NCBI GenBank assembly: GCA_025765615.1
Contig: JAIVFJ010000038.1
Coordinates: forward strand, 248,001 to 312,000
DNA: 64,000 nucleotides
Reading direction: 5' to 3'
Origin: Zopfochytrium polystomum
Lineage: Eukaryota > Chytridiomycota > Chytridiomycetes > Chytridiales > Chytridiaceae
This document shows, one piece after another, positions 43,784 to 57,501 of the stretch. Numbering within the stretch: the stretch's first letter is position 1; each line of letters begins with the position of its first letter. The position numbers were made by a program, and so were the translations under genes. Below the pieces are notes generated by a model. It ran no database searches, had not been told where the DNA came from, and saw nothing but the letters and a program-made list of their open reading frames with translations.

Positions 43784-44338
43784 ACGCGCTGACGAGCCAG
43801 CTGCACACCAGAAAGCGAAGGCCGCAACGACAGCAGGGCAAATGCAAGCACAAGAGCGGCTGCAAACAAAGCGGTCGGTCTGGCAAAGCAGAAAGCCGGA
43901 AGGGTAACCCTGCCAACTTGGAGAAACAGCATTAGAGCGCTCAATACAGAAAAAGGCGAAGAGGACCGCGGCAGCGTACGGTGCATCAATGATACGTTCT
44001 TTCGGCGCTAATGCGTTGTTCACAGGGGTGCATCTCCAAGTGGGCCGAAGGCGCTGCGGAAGGAGGAGCACAACCAGCGGCTGAAAGCGAAAACCTCGCA
44101 CAAGGTGGCAGTGGCTGTGCTCCAAGCAGACATTGCCAAGAATCCGAGTGTCAAGAACAAGTGGAGGAAGTTGAACGCGAGTTTTCTTTTTAACAATCCA
44201 CCCTCAGGCATTTGTGCAGGGACGAACAACTGGGAAGGCGGAGGTCACGGTCGAGGTGAGCAGGAAGGGACCTGTGTCATGAAAGTGTTGTTCGATCGCC
44301 CACCTGGAACAACATACATACACATGACTAGAGTTTGA
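43509..44338 (+). CDS. Small basic hypothetical protein, 3 exons
   Basis: Exons are about 43509-43637, 43799-43904 and 44030-44338, with introns of about 160 and 125 nt. The first intron begins GTGAGT after GAQR and contains a run of 52 A shortly before its acceptor. Exon 2 is Lys/Ala/Gln-rich; exon 3 carries KALRKEEHNQRLKAKT and KNKWRKLNASF, a Lys/Arg-rich helical stretch. The joined protein is about 170 residues. I do not recognise the family. A nuclear or nucleolar function is only suggested by the basic helices. The phase at each junction fits, but the acceptor of intron 1 could be either of two nearby AGs. Confidence 0.5.
43731..43782 (+). repeat. Homopolymer A52
   Basis: This is the longest homopolymer in the window, within the first intron of the small gene and close to its acceptor. 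Confidence 0.9.
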
Positions 44339-45648
<1,310 letters not shown>

Positions 45649-47570
45649 CTATGAGCAGTTGCACAAAGGGCAGATTCCCTTGTCCAACGGCTTCCACATC
45701 CACCACCTGTCCAAACACGTCTTGTGCAAAGAGTGCCGACACGACAAGATCTCTCGCAGCCGTTCGCCCTCCTCAAAGGCCACATAGCAAATGACGCATT
45801 GTGTTGTGTTGAATGACGGAGAGTCAAAGTGAAGAGGACCGACGAAAGGCATGCTGCTCGCGCGCGACGCTATCGATGCGGGTCTCGCTGCCCCAGTCTC
45901 TGAATGCGGTCTATCCTCATCCTCATCGTCAACACTGCTGGTAGCTGTGGGGGCTGCGGTGTCGCCGTCCGTTGCAGACGAACTCACGTCCACCGGAGGC
46001 TGCGCTTGCAGCTCGGGCAGTGGGTGCGCGACCTCATCCCGAACGTCCAAAACGACGCCCCCGTCGATCACTGCAGCAGCCTTTCCATTTTCAAAACGGT
46101 GCGGCACTCCAACGCCGACCCAAGCATGGGGGCAATCAGTCGACGCGTAGAGAAACACCCGCGTGGCCACTTCGAAAATGGGACCGGCACTTCTTGCCGA
46201 CGCCGCACGACGATGGACTGCCTGCTGCTCCTCTTCTCTTCGTCGGCGTGCTGCTTCCATCTTTCGTAGGCGGACGTAAATTGGAAGCCAGATGATGAGG
46301 AACGTGCTCTCAACAAGTCTAAAGACTTTATGTTTTCGTCAGTAAATCGAGGGTGCCGCTTAGTTCATGGCGTGCAGAAAAAAAGCTACCGCAATTTCGA
46401 CTCACCCATGAGGTACTTTGCCACTTGGTACAAAGGTGGATTGAAGGTTGGACAGATCGTGACGGTGGATACTTTGACAGCTCCATAAATAAGGGAGGAG
46501 CTACATTACAAAGGCAAACATGGGGAAAATCGGGGTGAGTGGTATCAATGATACCGTTGAACACTTACAGCTTCAACAAGAGCGTGAACGGATATGCGCT
46601 CTCGAACCGAAGGCACCACTTTTTCGACTGCTCTCCGCTCACTTTTTTAAATGTTTTGTACGTAAACCAGGCTACCAGCTGGGCTACTATGGACAGTGAC
46701 AGCGTCAGCTCAAAATACAAGTATGACGAGATGCACTGCTCGCATAGCGCCGGCTCTCTCCCAGAAGCACCGTCCAAGTAGCTAATATTCGCAGACCGAC
46801 CGGATGTCGACCACGGAGAGCTCAGCAAGTCATTAGGGGCGGAATACGGTGTATCGTTCCGCATTAGAAAGAAAGTCGTTGCCCCGACAATAACCGCGTT
46901 AAACGCGAGGAACATATAGTCATACAATCGAGGAGCGATGACGGATTCGAGGAAGACGCTGCTGACGACTGTGTTTAGAACCATGAGCACTCCGGCAAGT
47001 GTTCCAACTAAACGAGTTAGGGATCATACATGCCGTTTGAGGATTGCTCACCTGTGAGAAACGCGCTGTACGCCCAAAGGACAAAGTTTCCCGATTTGCA
47101 CTGACTCATACCCGTCGGAAATGCGGCTGCCAAGCCGGCGAAAGGTACGAGACTGTTTGATCCGTAAAGCGGGGCAAAGCTCGCGTCAAGCACTCTCAAC
47201 ACAAGAAGGCAGTTCTTACGCTTTTGCTAAGGCAATGAAAGACAGTGCGATTGTTGCTGGTAGATTACAAAGATCTTGGAAGTTGTGAAGCCGTCCGTTG
47301 AAAATATCGATGGGCATGTAGAGCACCACGAGGGCGATCACGGCAAGACAAGCAAGAACTGCGTCGGCCAGGAGGTAATGCTGTACACTGCTCTCACAAA
47401 ACAGATCCGTGGGGTTCTCAGGATCAAAAGTAGATGCGCCGGTGCCATACTCCCGAAGCAATGCGGATGATGTGATGGAGAGGAACAGGTTTGGGTACCT
47501 GAAGGGCCAGGTTTAGAGTTCTTGTTCGATCCGCGAGCATCCACTCTACCCCAGAAACCCAGCCCAGAAA
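45649..47570 (-). CDS. Polytopic membrane protein with C-terminal RING-H2 finger (putative E3 ubiquitin ligase)
   Basis: Coding exons can be followed from about 47570 to 45651. They include a lumenal-type loop with CESSVQ, helices at about 47400-47260, exon pieces at 47017-47200 and 46560-46990, an exon with GAVKVSTVTICPTF (about 46400-46520), then a last helix (TFLIIWLPIYVRL, about 46270-46310) directly followed by a Glu/Arg-rich stretch and, at the very C-terminus, CVICYVAFEEGERL ... CRHSLHKTCLDRW ... CPLCNC, an RING-H2 domain with C3H2C3-type spacing. There are roughly seven helices. Membrane-anchored RING proteins usually ubiquitinate membrane or secretory-pathway substrates; here that is inferred. 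The 5' exons beyond about 47570 and one donor (near 46385) are uncertain, so the start is not fixed. Confidence 0.6.
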
Positions 47571-48361
47571 ACGTCATCCATGAAGCCAGACGGGAGGTTG
47601 CCTTGGGGCTGTGGTGTGGTGGAAGGCAATGGGGAAAGTGCAGGGCGGAGTCGGCGGAGTCGGACAAGTGTTCGTTGCAACCACGGGCTGCCAAACCGCG
47701 GCGCCACCTTGCTTGGGTGGCCAAGCGACGATGGAGGGCGGAGAGGCGTGAGACAGAGGCTTTCTCCACCCAACGTCGGATACAGACTCCGCGGTCGCAT
47801 CCACAAACCCCCCAGTCAATAAGCCAACTACAGCCTGCGGGTGACCGCGGCGGGAAGTCGAAAGATTCTTCACCCAGAGTCTTTCTTTGGATGCACCATT
47901 GCCATTTCTAACAGGCCCAATGCTCCCCAATCCAATTCTTGATCACGCACATCTTGTGTGCATTAACCAGGTCGGACGGAGGGAGGGTAGCGACCTCAGT
48001 TGTGACGACGAACGCTTCGCAGCGGTCCCATTTGGGATATCGACTGCTATTATTCCGCAGCGATTTGTGATCAATTACAACCGAAACCGTGGACCCTGTT
48101 TGCAGCACAACCATAATCCATCAAAGATGCTGCATGCACCATGCGGGTGCGGGCGGCACCGGCCGGCGGGCGATGGGGAAAATCGTTTTATCCGCCGAAT
48201 TTGTCAGACGCCTCTCGCTGTTGTCTGGGTTTGAATTTTTAAATAAATACAGGGCATATCCTTGACAGGACCAGCAACCCAACAACTAGGAGAATCTTTA
48301 ACAAATCGTTCTTGAGAACAATCAAAAACACTCTCCATCTTTCTCAAGTCTAAATCTCCAC

Positions 48362-49566
48362 ATGGCATCCACAAAGACCATCATCGTCATCGGCGGCACC
48401 GGCGCACAGGGCGAACCGGTCGTGAAAGGTCTTGGACCTTACTTCTCGCTTGGTTCTGCTAACCCTTTCCCTGCGCGCGAACTTAAACACCTCTCTCCTT
48501 CCCTTCCCGCAACGACACGAACAGCTCTCGCACAGGATGGCGCGTACGCGGTGACGGTTCTAACGCGCGATCCCGCAGGTCGTCGCGCGCAAGAGCTTGC
48601 GCGCATCCCTGCCGTCACGGTTGTCGAGGGAACTTTCCAAGACGAGGCGCTTCTGAAAAGGCTGTTTGAAGGCGCTCACGGTGCGTATGTCAATACAGAC
48701 GGATTCACCATCGGCGAGCAAGCCGAAGTCTTCTGGGGCATGCGCATCTTCGAGCTTGCGGCGGCCGCGCGAGTTAAGCACTTTGTTTGGGGCGCGCTCG
48801 ACTATTCGTCCAAGATTGGGGGCTTCGACCCGAAGTTCCGCTGCGGCCACTATGATGGGAAAGGGCGCGTGTCCGAGTGGTTGCTGGCGCAAAATGTCGA
48901 CGGAACAACCGTCAGCGTTCTCACCAGTGGACCTTATGTCGAGATGCTCGAAGGTGGTCTCTTCGTTCCGAGGACTTCCGATGATGGATCGACCCTTATA
49001 TTCAGTTACCCAAAAGGTTTGCTTCGATTTGCGTTCCTCAGACTCTTGGTCTGTTGAATAACCAAAGATTTTTGCCCAAAGTGGAAAAAGGGATACCTTT
49101 GATTCACCTGGACGACATCGGCTTCTATGCCCGCTGGATTTTCGACAACCCAGCCCGAGCCAGCCACTTTGACCTGAAGGTGGCGACCGCCCACATAACT
49201 TTTGAAGAAATCGTCTCCGAATTCAACGCGCGCAATGCTCGACACAGCCGGACGGCCAAGTACGAGCCTCACGCCAGCGTGGAGGATTGGCTCGACGCCG
49301 TGTTTCCGTTTGGCCGGAAAGTGCCCATCACGGCGATGACTGCGGCCTCGGCGGCAAAGTACGGCGGGCCGCCGCCGGCGCCGGGCATGACGCTGCACGA
49401 CAACTTTCTGGGGTTCGGCAATCTGTGGCAGTCTGGGCGCGTGACGCGCGACTACGCGCTGATGGACGAGATCCATCCTGGGCGAGTCAAGAGCATCGGG
49501 GAATGGATGGACAAGACGGGCTACGACGGGTCGAGGCGCGAGGTCCTCAAGTCGATGTCCAGCTGA
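48362..49566 (+). CDS. NmrA-like NAD(P)-binding protein, 3 exons
   Basis: Exons 48362-48428, 48525-49016 and 49082-49566 give 347 residues; introns are 96 nt (GTCTTG to ACAG, a multiple of three) and 65 nt (GTTTGC to AAAG). The N-terminus has the Rossmann glycine motif GGTGAQG right after a beta strand (TIIVIG), then DPAGRRAQEL, EGTFQDEALL (strand 3 region), GAYVNTDG and FVWGALDYSSKIGG. The C-terminal part (LIHLDDIGFYARWIFDNP, about 235-252) is typical of NmrA-like proteins (PF05368). Members bind NAD(P) and often act as redox sensors or regulators rather than enzymes; no catalytic Tyr-Lys pair is apparent, and the function is inferred from the family. Confidence 0.85.
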
Positions 49567-49851
49567 GATGTTGTCGCTTGCCGCTTGCTCAGCTGGAGGG
49601 AGAAGCTGAGTGTCTTCTTGGCACGCTGCTTTTTTCTTGTCTTTTCCGACCCTCTTCTCAATAATATTAAATCTGCAAAAATTATTGGAAAATTGCTCCA
49701 ATTCATACATCTAAAAAGTTGGAAAAGAGGCACTGAGGCCGAGAAGAGAAGAACAAAAAATAAAAAAATTTAAAAAAATAATTAAAAAATAAAAAATAAA
49801 ATAAAACAAAAAAAAAAGACACTAAAGGGACAGAGAGAGAGCGAGAGCGGG
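49567..49851. other. Intergenic spacer and A-rich leader
   Basis: The region from about 49750 to 49820 is very A-rich (AATAAAAAA-type). It separates the NmrA-like stop from the next start by 285 bp. Confidence 0.5.
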
Positions 49852-52640
49852 ATGCTCAAGTGGTTTGGCGGCACCAAGCCGCCCGCTGCTGCGGGCGACG
49901 CCGCCGCCGCCGCTGGAGCCGCAGGGACGACCACGCCGCCGCCTCCAAGAACCATCACTCCCCCTCCTCCACCGTCCTCGCTGCCACTTCCACCCTCAGA
50001 AGCCGCCGCCGCTGCTGCTGCCGCTCCCCCTGCCGCAGCTGCAGCTGATGCGGGCGCTGTCTTCTCTTCCAACGATGTTTATCCAGGCCACAGCGGAAGC
50101 AGGCGGGAGAGGGTGCCATCTCCCCCCACGTCCGACAGAGTCCGGCAAAAGTCAAGAGATGATGCCATCGGATCCCCCCGTCAACTCCCATCGTCACCAA
50201 CATCGTCTAGTGGCTCGGGCCGTGAATATGCGAGAAATCGAGGTTACAATGACGACCGAGATGGATACTCTCGTTCTGGTAAGCAGTTGTGGGCTTTTGG
50301 CTTCTTACTCAGCCACTTTCTGCCCCGTCCTAACCCTTGCATATGAAATGTGCCCAAGACCGTTACCAGAGCAACGAGCGAGTCCGTGCCGTGGATGCGG
50401 ATCGCAGACCAAGCGACTCATCGAGCACAAGGAGTGAATGGGATCGCAATGACAACAGAAACACCTCCTCGGCCGAAAGGTTGTTGGCGCTTAGTTCCAA
50501 GTTCGATCAACTGAAGTCGTCGAGAGACTCTCGTTATGGCGATAGGGAAAACAGAGGTACTGGTCACCGGTTTTGATGTCGGCCCTATGCCTCTTGTACC
50601 AACCGGTATCAGATTCACTTGTCTCAACCAGCACTCGGCGACGTTCGAGTTCGGCCGAACGGTATCCTGAGATTCCACAGCCTCGCAACGTTGGAGCTGC
50701 ACCAAGCGAACAGTCGTCTCGATCTGGGAGGCACGACTCCTCAAGGCGCGGCTACGATGACTCTAATCGATACGGCGATGATCGGAGACAACGGTACGAC
50801 GACCGAGACGGCTACCGGCGAAACAGATCGCCATCTCCAAACCGATCGGAGGCAGGATCCAGAGTATCGGAGCACGTGGATTTTTGTGAGTGAAGTGTCC
50901 CTTTTACAACCGTTAACTGTTTCGCTTCCAGTGGCTATGTTGAAAACGAGAGGAAGGATTGATTCTGATAATGGCGACCGTACTGCCACCGACAAAGCAT
51001 CCGTTGCGTCGCGCTCCCCGCCCATGTCTCCGCCTCCGGACTCTGGCCGCTATAAGCAAGACGAGCGACGGCGAGACGGGGGCCGTCCTCGCTTTGATGC
51101 ATTAGAAAAGGAATTAGAGGCCTTCGCCTTGGGATCAGAGAGCGACGAGGACAACAAACTGCTGCAGCGACCTCCACCTCCTGAGGAACGACGGCAGGAG
51201 ACAACCGTGAGACAAAAGCCAGCTTGGGCAACCAAAGATACGTCAAACAGATTTCCTGTGTCGAGACGTTCTCCCTCGCGGTCTAGGTCAAGATCCAGGT
51301 CGAGGTCGCGATCGGGGTCACCAATTTACGCTAGCGGAGTCGAGTCTGGCAATTACACTGATGAGATTCGCCGTCCTGTTCGAGGTGATGTTGAAGCGAC
51401 CCTCATGCAACCGACAGTTGAGGACGCCCCAAAGCCAGAGCCTGATGCTGTCAATAGTGAAGCTTCGGCGCCATCAGAGACAGCTCCTGTGTCGGCTACC
51501 TCGCCGTCAGCGTCCGCTGCTGAAAATCCCGCTAACCCCGCACCAATTCGAAATTGGTTTAGCAAAATTGTTGGTGGAGGAGGTGCGCCCAAAGACGCTC
51601 CGAAGGATGGACAGAAAAGCGCACCACCAACTGCCTCTACAACCCCGACTTCAAATGCAACTCCCGCGGCATCGGCGACCTCGCTAGCTCCTGATGTGCC
51701 CTCCCCGGCCGCTTCAACCCCGTCCGAGGCGAGCCAGCCTGGAACACCGGAGATATCGACTGCAAAGCCTGCGCAAGCGCCAACTGTTGCCTCTTGGTTT
51801 GCGCGTCTCGCGGGGGGTGGCTCAAAACCAGCAACCCCTTCGGCGGCGCCAGCTCCCTCCGCCTCGACACCTACAGACGGCGTTGCAACGCAAAGCGATG
51901 CTACGTCACCCGGCAGCCTGCCACCACCTCCCATTGAAAATCTTGCACCGCCACCTCCACCTTCAGTTTCGGTCACATCGCCAGCGGGTGAAACCGATAT
52001 CAGGCCTGCGTCTTCGAGGCGCGCAGAGAATTCTACGGGCGGTATTGATATGGGGCGAAAGGGAAGCGAGGACAAGAGTAACCGAAGAAGAGAAGAAAGC
52101 TCCACAAAGGACGGCGACAGTGGGAAGGAGAAAAAGTCCTCTAGGGCCGGAGATGCAGGTGATAACGACGAAGAGAAGCAACTTCGGAAAACGTACCGCA
52201 CGTTGGAACGAAACCGTCAAAAGCTGGAGCATCAATACCGAACTTTGACGTTGAAAAAGGGCGACTTTGCAAAGCTGGCGCAAAAGTACAGAGACGGAGA
52301 GGACACTGTGGCAGAGGAGGACGAGTCCCCAATGTCACCGCTTGAAGAACGTAAGGAAGATTGTGCACTTATATTTCAAAACGGTATTCAACGCTTAAGT
52401 ATGTCGTTCGTTTTACTTCGACGTCCTTCAGCACCCCTTCGGACGAGCGCAATCAAGATGGACGAAATCTGTCCCGAGACTTGCACACAGCACTCGCCGC
52501 TCATGCACAAGATCCAAAAGCTTAACAGAAAAGTGCTGACACTGAAGAGCAAAGTCTCCGAGTTGCAGAGCAAGCCGCTGCCGTCAGCCGCCATTTTTGA
52601 AAACGACGGGTTCCTCCCGATAGTGGGCGCTAGGCAATGA
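49852..52640 (+). CDS. Large disordered protein with RS repeats and C-terminal coiled coil, 5 exons
   Basis: Exons 49852-50278, 50359-50556, 50613-50885, 50932-52350 and 52432-52640 join in phase and give about 841 residues. The N-terminus is Ala/Pro-rich; the middle is Arg/Ser/Asp-rich with a run of SRSRSRSR (about 51275-51320) and RRSSSAERY; then Pro/Ala/Ser-rich stretches follow with two repeated IRNWFSKIVGGGG / VASWFARLAGGGS motifs (about 51545 and 51790). Near the end are QLRKTYRTLERNRQKLEHQYRTL and KIQKLNRKVLTLKSKVSELQ, likely coiled coils. RS domains are common in splicing-associated proteins. No RRM or other RNA-binding domain is visible, so a role in RNA processing is speculative. 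The 46-nt intron 3 is the shortest placed in this gene. Confidence 0.65.
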
Positions 52641-52874
52641 AAGTTTTATATACACCAGTAAATTGAATTGTTTTGCAAGATTGACCATTAGAAGTCTGCT
52701 GTTGGGGAGGTAGCAGTGGAATTGCGGAAGATTTGGGACAGGAATGGGTGTCGCTTAGCTGCCTGATCCTCTCCAATGGATTCCTGATTAGCTGCAGAAC
52801 GCACCGCAAAATTGAAAATGGACACAGGAAGAACTCTTCTTGGCAGAACGAACGATTGACGCCACGCCGCAGAC

Positions 52875-54164
52875 ATGGCCACCGACGTTGGCGCTGCGCC
52901 GGCGCCGACCGCGCCATCGCCGTCAAACCTCCCCCTGCTCCTCTCGATCGTCGCAGGCGGCGGCACCTTTGTCGGCGGCGTCGTCCTCCTTGCCTTGCTC
53001 CCGACGCCGCCCTCGTCCTCCACCTTCCCGCCCAAATCGTCCTACCTCTTTGGCCGCCTCCAGGCGGCCTCCGCCGGCGTCATGCTCATCCTCTCCATCA
53101 ACCTCCTCGCCGAGTCCCTCCCAAAAACCGGCCTCCTCGACGGCGCCCTCTGGCTCGTCGCCGGCGCCGTCGTCATGTACGTCATCGAGCGCCTCATCCC
53201 GGACGGCGGCGGCGACGCTGGCGGAAGCGGACACGGCCACGGACACGGAAACGAGGATATGCTCCCGCTGCACGCCATGGACGCAAGCGGCGCCGCCGCG
53301 GGCGAAATGCTGGAGGATGCCGCCGGCAAGGCAAAGGGCGACGACGGGACGCGGCAGAGCGGCGGCGCCACCGGCGGTGGGAGCTGCTTTTGGGTCATAC
53401 AGAACCTCTTTGGCGATTCGCGCAACGGGCCCGTGTCCTCAGTGCTAGCCAGGGCTGGCTTTGTCACGTATCTCGGCTTGGCGCTGCACAACTTGCCTGG
53501 TGCGTTGTAGTTTCATTCCTCTTTCTTACCGAAGCCGAGAGAGAATGTGCTGTTGACCCGGCCGTACTGACACCTGCTACTCCCACCAAAATAGAGGGCA
53601 TATCGGTTGCAGTCAGCACCGCGTCGAGCCTGCGACTCGGAGTGTCGCTCTGCGTTGCCATCATGCTCCACAACGTTCTCGAAGGCATGGTCGTGGCCTT
53701 GCCCCTCTGGTTCGCGACCCGCTCGCGGACGAGAGTGTTGTGGCTAACGCTCTTGAACGGGCTCATGGAGCCCGCAGGAGGTGAGACCCAGTGATCGGGG
53801 TGGGACGGGCTGGGTGCCCTTTCGCTCACTCTTTTATTCGTCGCCAGTCATCGTCGCGTGGATCTTTGGCGCGAGCTACTTCCTCGAGGCCCCCGGCCGC
53901 GTCGAGCGCATCCTCTGCGCGGTCGCCGGCGTCATGGGCTCGATCTCGTTCGCGGAGCTGATACCCTCGGCCTCGCTCTGGATCGCGCGCGGCGCCGCGA
54001 CCACCGTCGCCGGCGCCTCGCCCACCGCCCCCGTCGAGGTGTCGCGCAAGTGGATCAACGCTCGCGTGGCGGCGTGGACGATCTTGGGCATGGTCGCCGG
54101 GTGGACTATCATGGCGCTGGCGGACGTGATTTTGGTGTTTTTCGTCGGGAAGGCGGAGCCTTGA
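52875..54164 (+). CDS. ZIP-family zinc/metal transporter, 3 exons
   Basis: Exons 52875-53499, 53595-53780 and 53848-54164 give 375 residues; the two introns (95 and 67 nt) are phase 1. Predicted helices include LLSIVAGGGTFVGGVVLLAL and VMLILSINLLAESL near the start. A His-rich cytosolic loop (GHGHGHGN, about 116-123) follows helix 3. Splicing joins AACTTGCCTG to AGGGCATATCG and so restores HNLPEG, the metal-binding motif of helix IV; HNVLEG forms the second motif in helix V. The protein ends with two more helices. ZIP proteins import Zn2+ (or Fe2+) into the cytosol. The cell membrane is unknown; the fold resembles the ZupT/ZIP11-like group. Confidence 0.85.
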
Positions 54165-54254
54165 ATGTTACATTCAAACAAAGCAAGCAACGAAATGTGA
54201 CTGCATGTCTATTGCTAATTGTGCAAAACGCGTCCCTGGATGCAACGCACAACA

Positions 54255-57200
54255 CTAAAACGCATCGTCCTCGTCCGGCTGAACATCCCCATCGTCCCCT
54301 TCAATGTCCAGACTCAGCCCGTCGTCCGAAAAGACGATTTCCTCCTCGATCACGTCTTGCTCGTGACGGCTGTGGTCACTGGGCACCGCCGAGGGTATGT
54401 GGAGGCCGCGCGGTGCTGCCGCAGCCGCCACCGATGCCGCGCCGCGTCCGCTCGCAAGCTGACTCGCCTCCGACGCGGTCTCGCCCTCTCCGAAATCCTC
54501 GTCGCTGTACCCGTACGCGTCCTCCTCTGCCGGCGGCGGGGGCTCGGTCGGCAGCGTTGCCAGCTCGTTCCGCGACTCCGCGCCCGGCTTCCCCCGCTCG
54601 TCCGCTTGCTGCGGCGCCTGCGATACGAGGGACGGCGACGCGAGCCCGAGCTTTGCGGCGACGCTCGTGGACGTGAACAGCGGGGACCGCCCCGCCGCTG
54701 CAGCCCCCGCCCCGTCGCCGTCGGCGAAGATGGGCAGGTCGTCCTCCTTCTCGAGGTCGAACTCGTCGCTGTCGAGGTCGTCATCGACGTCGAGGTCGTC
54801 AATGCCCGGCACCGTGTGCGCGGCGCGTGCTTGTGGCGGTGCGGGCTTGTTCAATGCCGTTGGGGTTGCGGCACTCGCGCTTGCGCTCGCGATCGGCGAT
54901 TCCGTAGAGACTGACTGACCCAGCGTTCCCGCTTGCGAGGCTGGCTGGACGCTGGTTCCCATTGGCTGCAAAACTCCGCGCACCGCTCCGCCTCCGAGTG
55001 GAGGCAGCGACCCGAGCCCTGGAAGCCCTCCTCCGCGAGCGCCGCCGAGGGGGGGCAACCCGCCCAACGACGCGAGCGCGCCGATGACGGGCTTTCCTGG
55101 CCCCACCAACGGCGCTGACAGTGGTTCCGGCTGGACCAAGGGCTTCTTTTCAACCAGAGGCACCGCGCCAATCGAGATGTCGCCGCCTCCCGCCCCGGGC
55201 TTCAGGTTGTTGCTGCGGGCCGGACGGTCGAAAAAGTCCAGCGCGTCCAAGTCGCTTTCGCCGCTACCGTCAGAAAGGGCCTCTTCGGGCAAGACCTCCT
55301 CCACAATGTCCTCGATGTCGGCATTGTCGGCATGCGGAGCTTTGGGCGCGGGTTGTTCTAGTTTTGCGGCACCGGGCGTCTCGTTCCGCGCGCTTGGTCT
55401 GGTGGAGGCGGTCAGGTCGCGCGGAGCGGAACCTCCGGAGAGCGCTTGCGTGTGCTGTGTTTGCGACGTCGCGTGATCCGCTAGTGAGGCGACAGTCGTC
55501 GCGGTGTTGCCCGCTCTGTCCCCGAGGAGAGGAGACGATCGATCCACGGCCTCCGCTTGAGACGGTCCAAGAGGAGAGTCGGTCTGGCTGATCAACGACT
55601 CTGCCGAGTCTGGATCATCCTGCATGCCACCGTCTCGAATGGATGTCAGCCGAGGCACGCTCGCGAGCTTCGTTTTGAACGCGCTGAGGCTTTGTGCGTG
55701 GGAAGTGACGAGGAGAGAGGGCGCCGACGCGGCGGTGGTCAACCCGTGCAGGTCAAAAGCAGACGAGTCTACAGAGTCGGTGCGGCCTAGTCGGTTGTGG
55801 ATCTGGTCTGCGAAACTCGGCTCCTCGGCGTGGCTTTCTGCAAGCCGGTCCCCCCTGTGTTAGTTACGTCGACGCTCAAATGCCAGCTGTCCCCCGAAAA
55901 ACACCCGCGCCCCACTCAGAACATTACCCATGGATTCCGAGCTTTCCGATGTCATGCGGTACACGGCTCGTGGCGGCTGTGCTTGGTCCGACGCTTTCGG
56001 TCTGCCAAGGCCAAACCGCGTGGGCGTTGCCTCCATCCTCCGTGGCGCATCCAGGTCGTCCATGCTGTCAGAGCTCTGGGAGTACAGAAGCGTCTGCGCC
56101 ATGGACGAAACAGAGACTCGCCTGTGCCTGCGTTCTTGGATGGGCGAGCTTTGGTGGCGGAGGTCGCCCAACGAATCCAAGTCCGCGAGGAGGTCCCTTT
56201 CCTCCTCGGAAGTCTGACAAGCGGATGGCTCACGTGATACATCGGAGTCGCTGACTTCTAAAGCATCGGATGGCTTGTGAGCGGCCGCCTGCAGCGGCGG
56301 CTTGTTGTGCTCAGCCGACGGCTGCTCGTTCTCCGCATGACTTTCTTCGTTTTCAAACTCGAAATCTTCCTCAATCTCCTCGTCGTCCGACTCCACTTCC
56401 CCGATATTTGACTTTTTCGCGTCGGGCAAGGTTGCGTTTGCTTGCGGTGGTTTCTCCGAAGGATCGCTTTCAGCATCCCAGTCGTTAGGTTCGTTCGTGA
56501 CTTTGAAGGATTTCTGGGAGGAGAGGGTTAATATTCGATGTGTACTTCCCAACAAAAGAGGGAGAGAGAGTTGACCTGCAAGTCGTACTGGTAACCTGGA
56601 TCGCCGGGCCGGACAAGGTTCTTTTCAAAGTCCTTGTTCATTAATGTTTTCACGGCCTCCAGCTCGGGTGTTCTGTGGTTTGACATGAAATAAGATCCTT
56701 CGTCTGGTACCGACTCAGGGCGTCCTTACTCCAGCTTATTGAGATCGCGCCTCCCATCAATGGTTACGTCCGCCTTGGTGACCTTGTAAGCATCGGGTGT
56801 CGACCGAAGATTTCCCTGAACGGAAGCCAGCGGCGCTGTCTTGGTCGGCAGGGGCGGCAGGCCGAGGAGGCTGTTCGGGGTCGAATCGATCGTTTCTCTG
56901 GAGCGTGCTCCGCACACTTGCGCGGCCAGGCGATTGATCACGCGAAGGAGCTTGTTGGGGTGAGGAAGGGTGGGGAGGGACGGTCATTCATCGGAATGGC
57001 GGGATTGGAATGTTTGGAGTAGTAGTAGCGCGCCCTGCCGTCTACGTGTCTTTTCCGTTCTCTCTCGTGCTTTTTTCAATTTGTTTCTCTCTATTTTCTT
57101 TTTAAAATTTTTTTTGTTTGTTGGGTTTTTACCTGGGCCTCGGCGACGCAGCGCAGCACGGGGTGCTTTCGGACGAGGTCGGCCAGGATGTCTCTTGCGT

Positions 57201-57431
57201 CCGGACGAGCACTCGTGCTTGAGTCGGCGGCGGCGGCGGCGGCGAGCGATCGGACAGGGATCGTGCGGCGTCGGAGCTTGCCTGCAGAGCAGGGCAATTC
57301 AAGCCGTGAGTGAGCATCATCACGTTTGTGCACGTTTGTGGGTGTCAGCGCGGATCGAACGATCGCAGGGACCAAAGGGCAAAGAAAGAAAAAATCATTT
57401 CACAGAGACAGCGCGAGATACAGAGAGAGAG

Positions 57432-57501
<70 letters not shown>

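Noticed and set aside
53042..53491. Long ORFs antisense to the ZIP transporter gene
   Set aside because: Shadows of GC-rich coding sequence; the plus strand has the HNLPEG motif and fitting introns.
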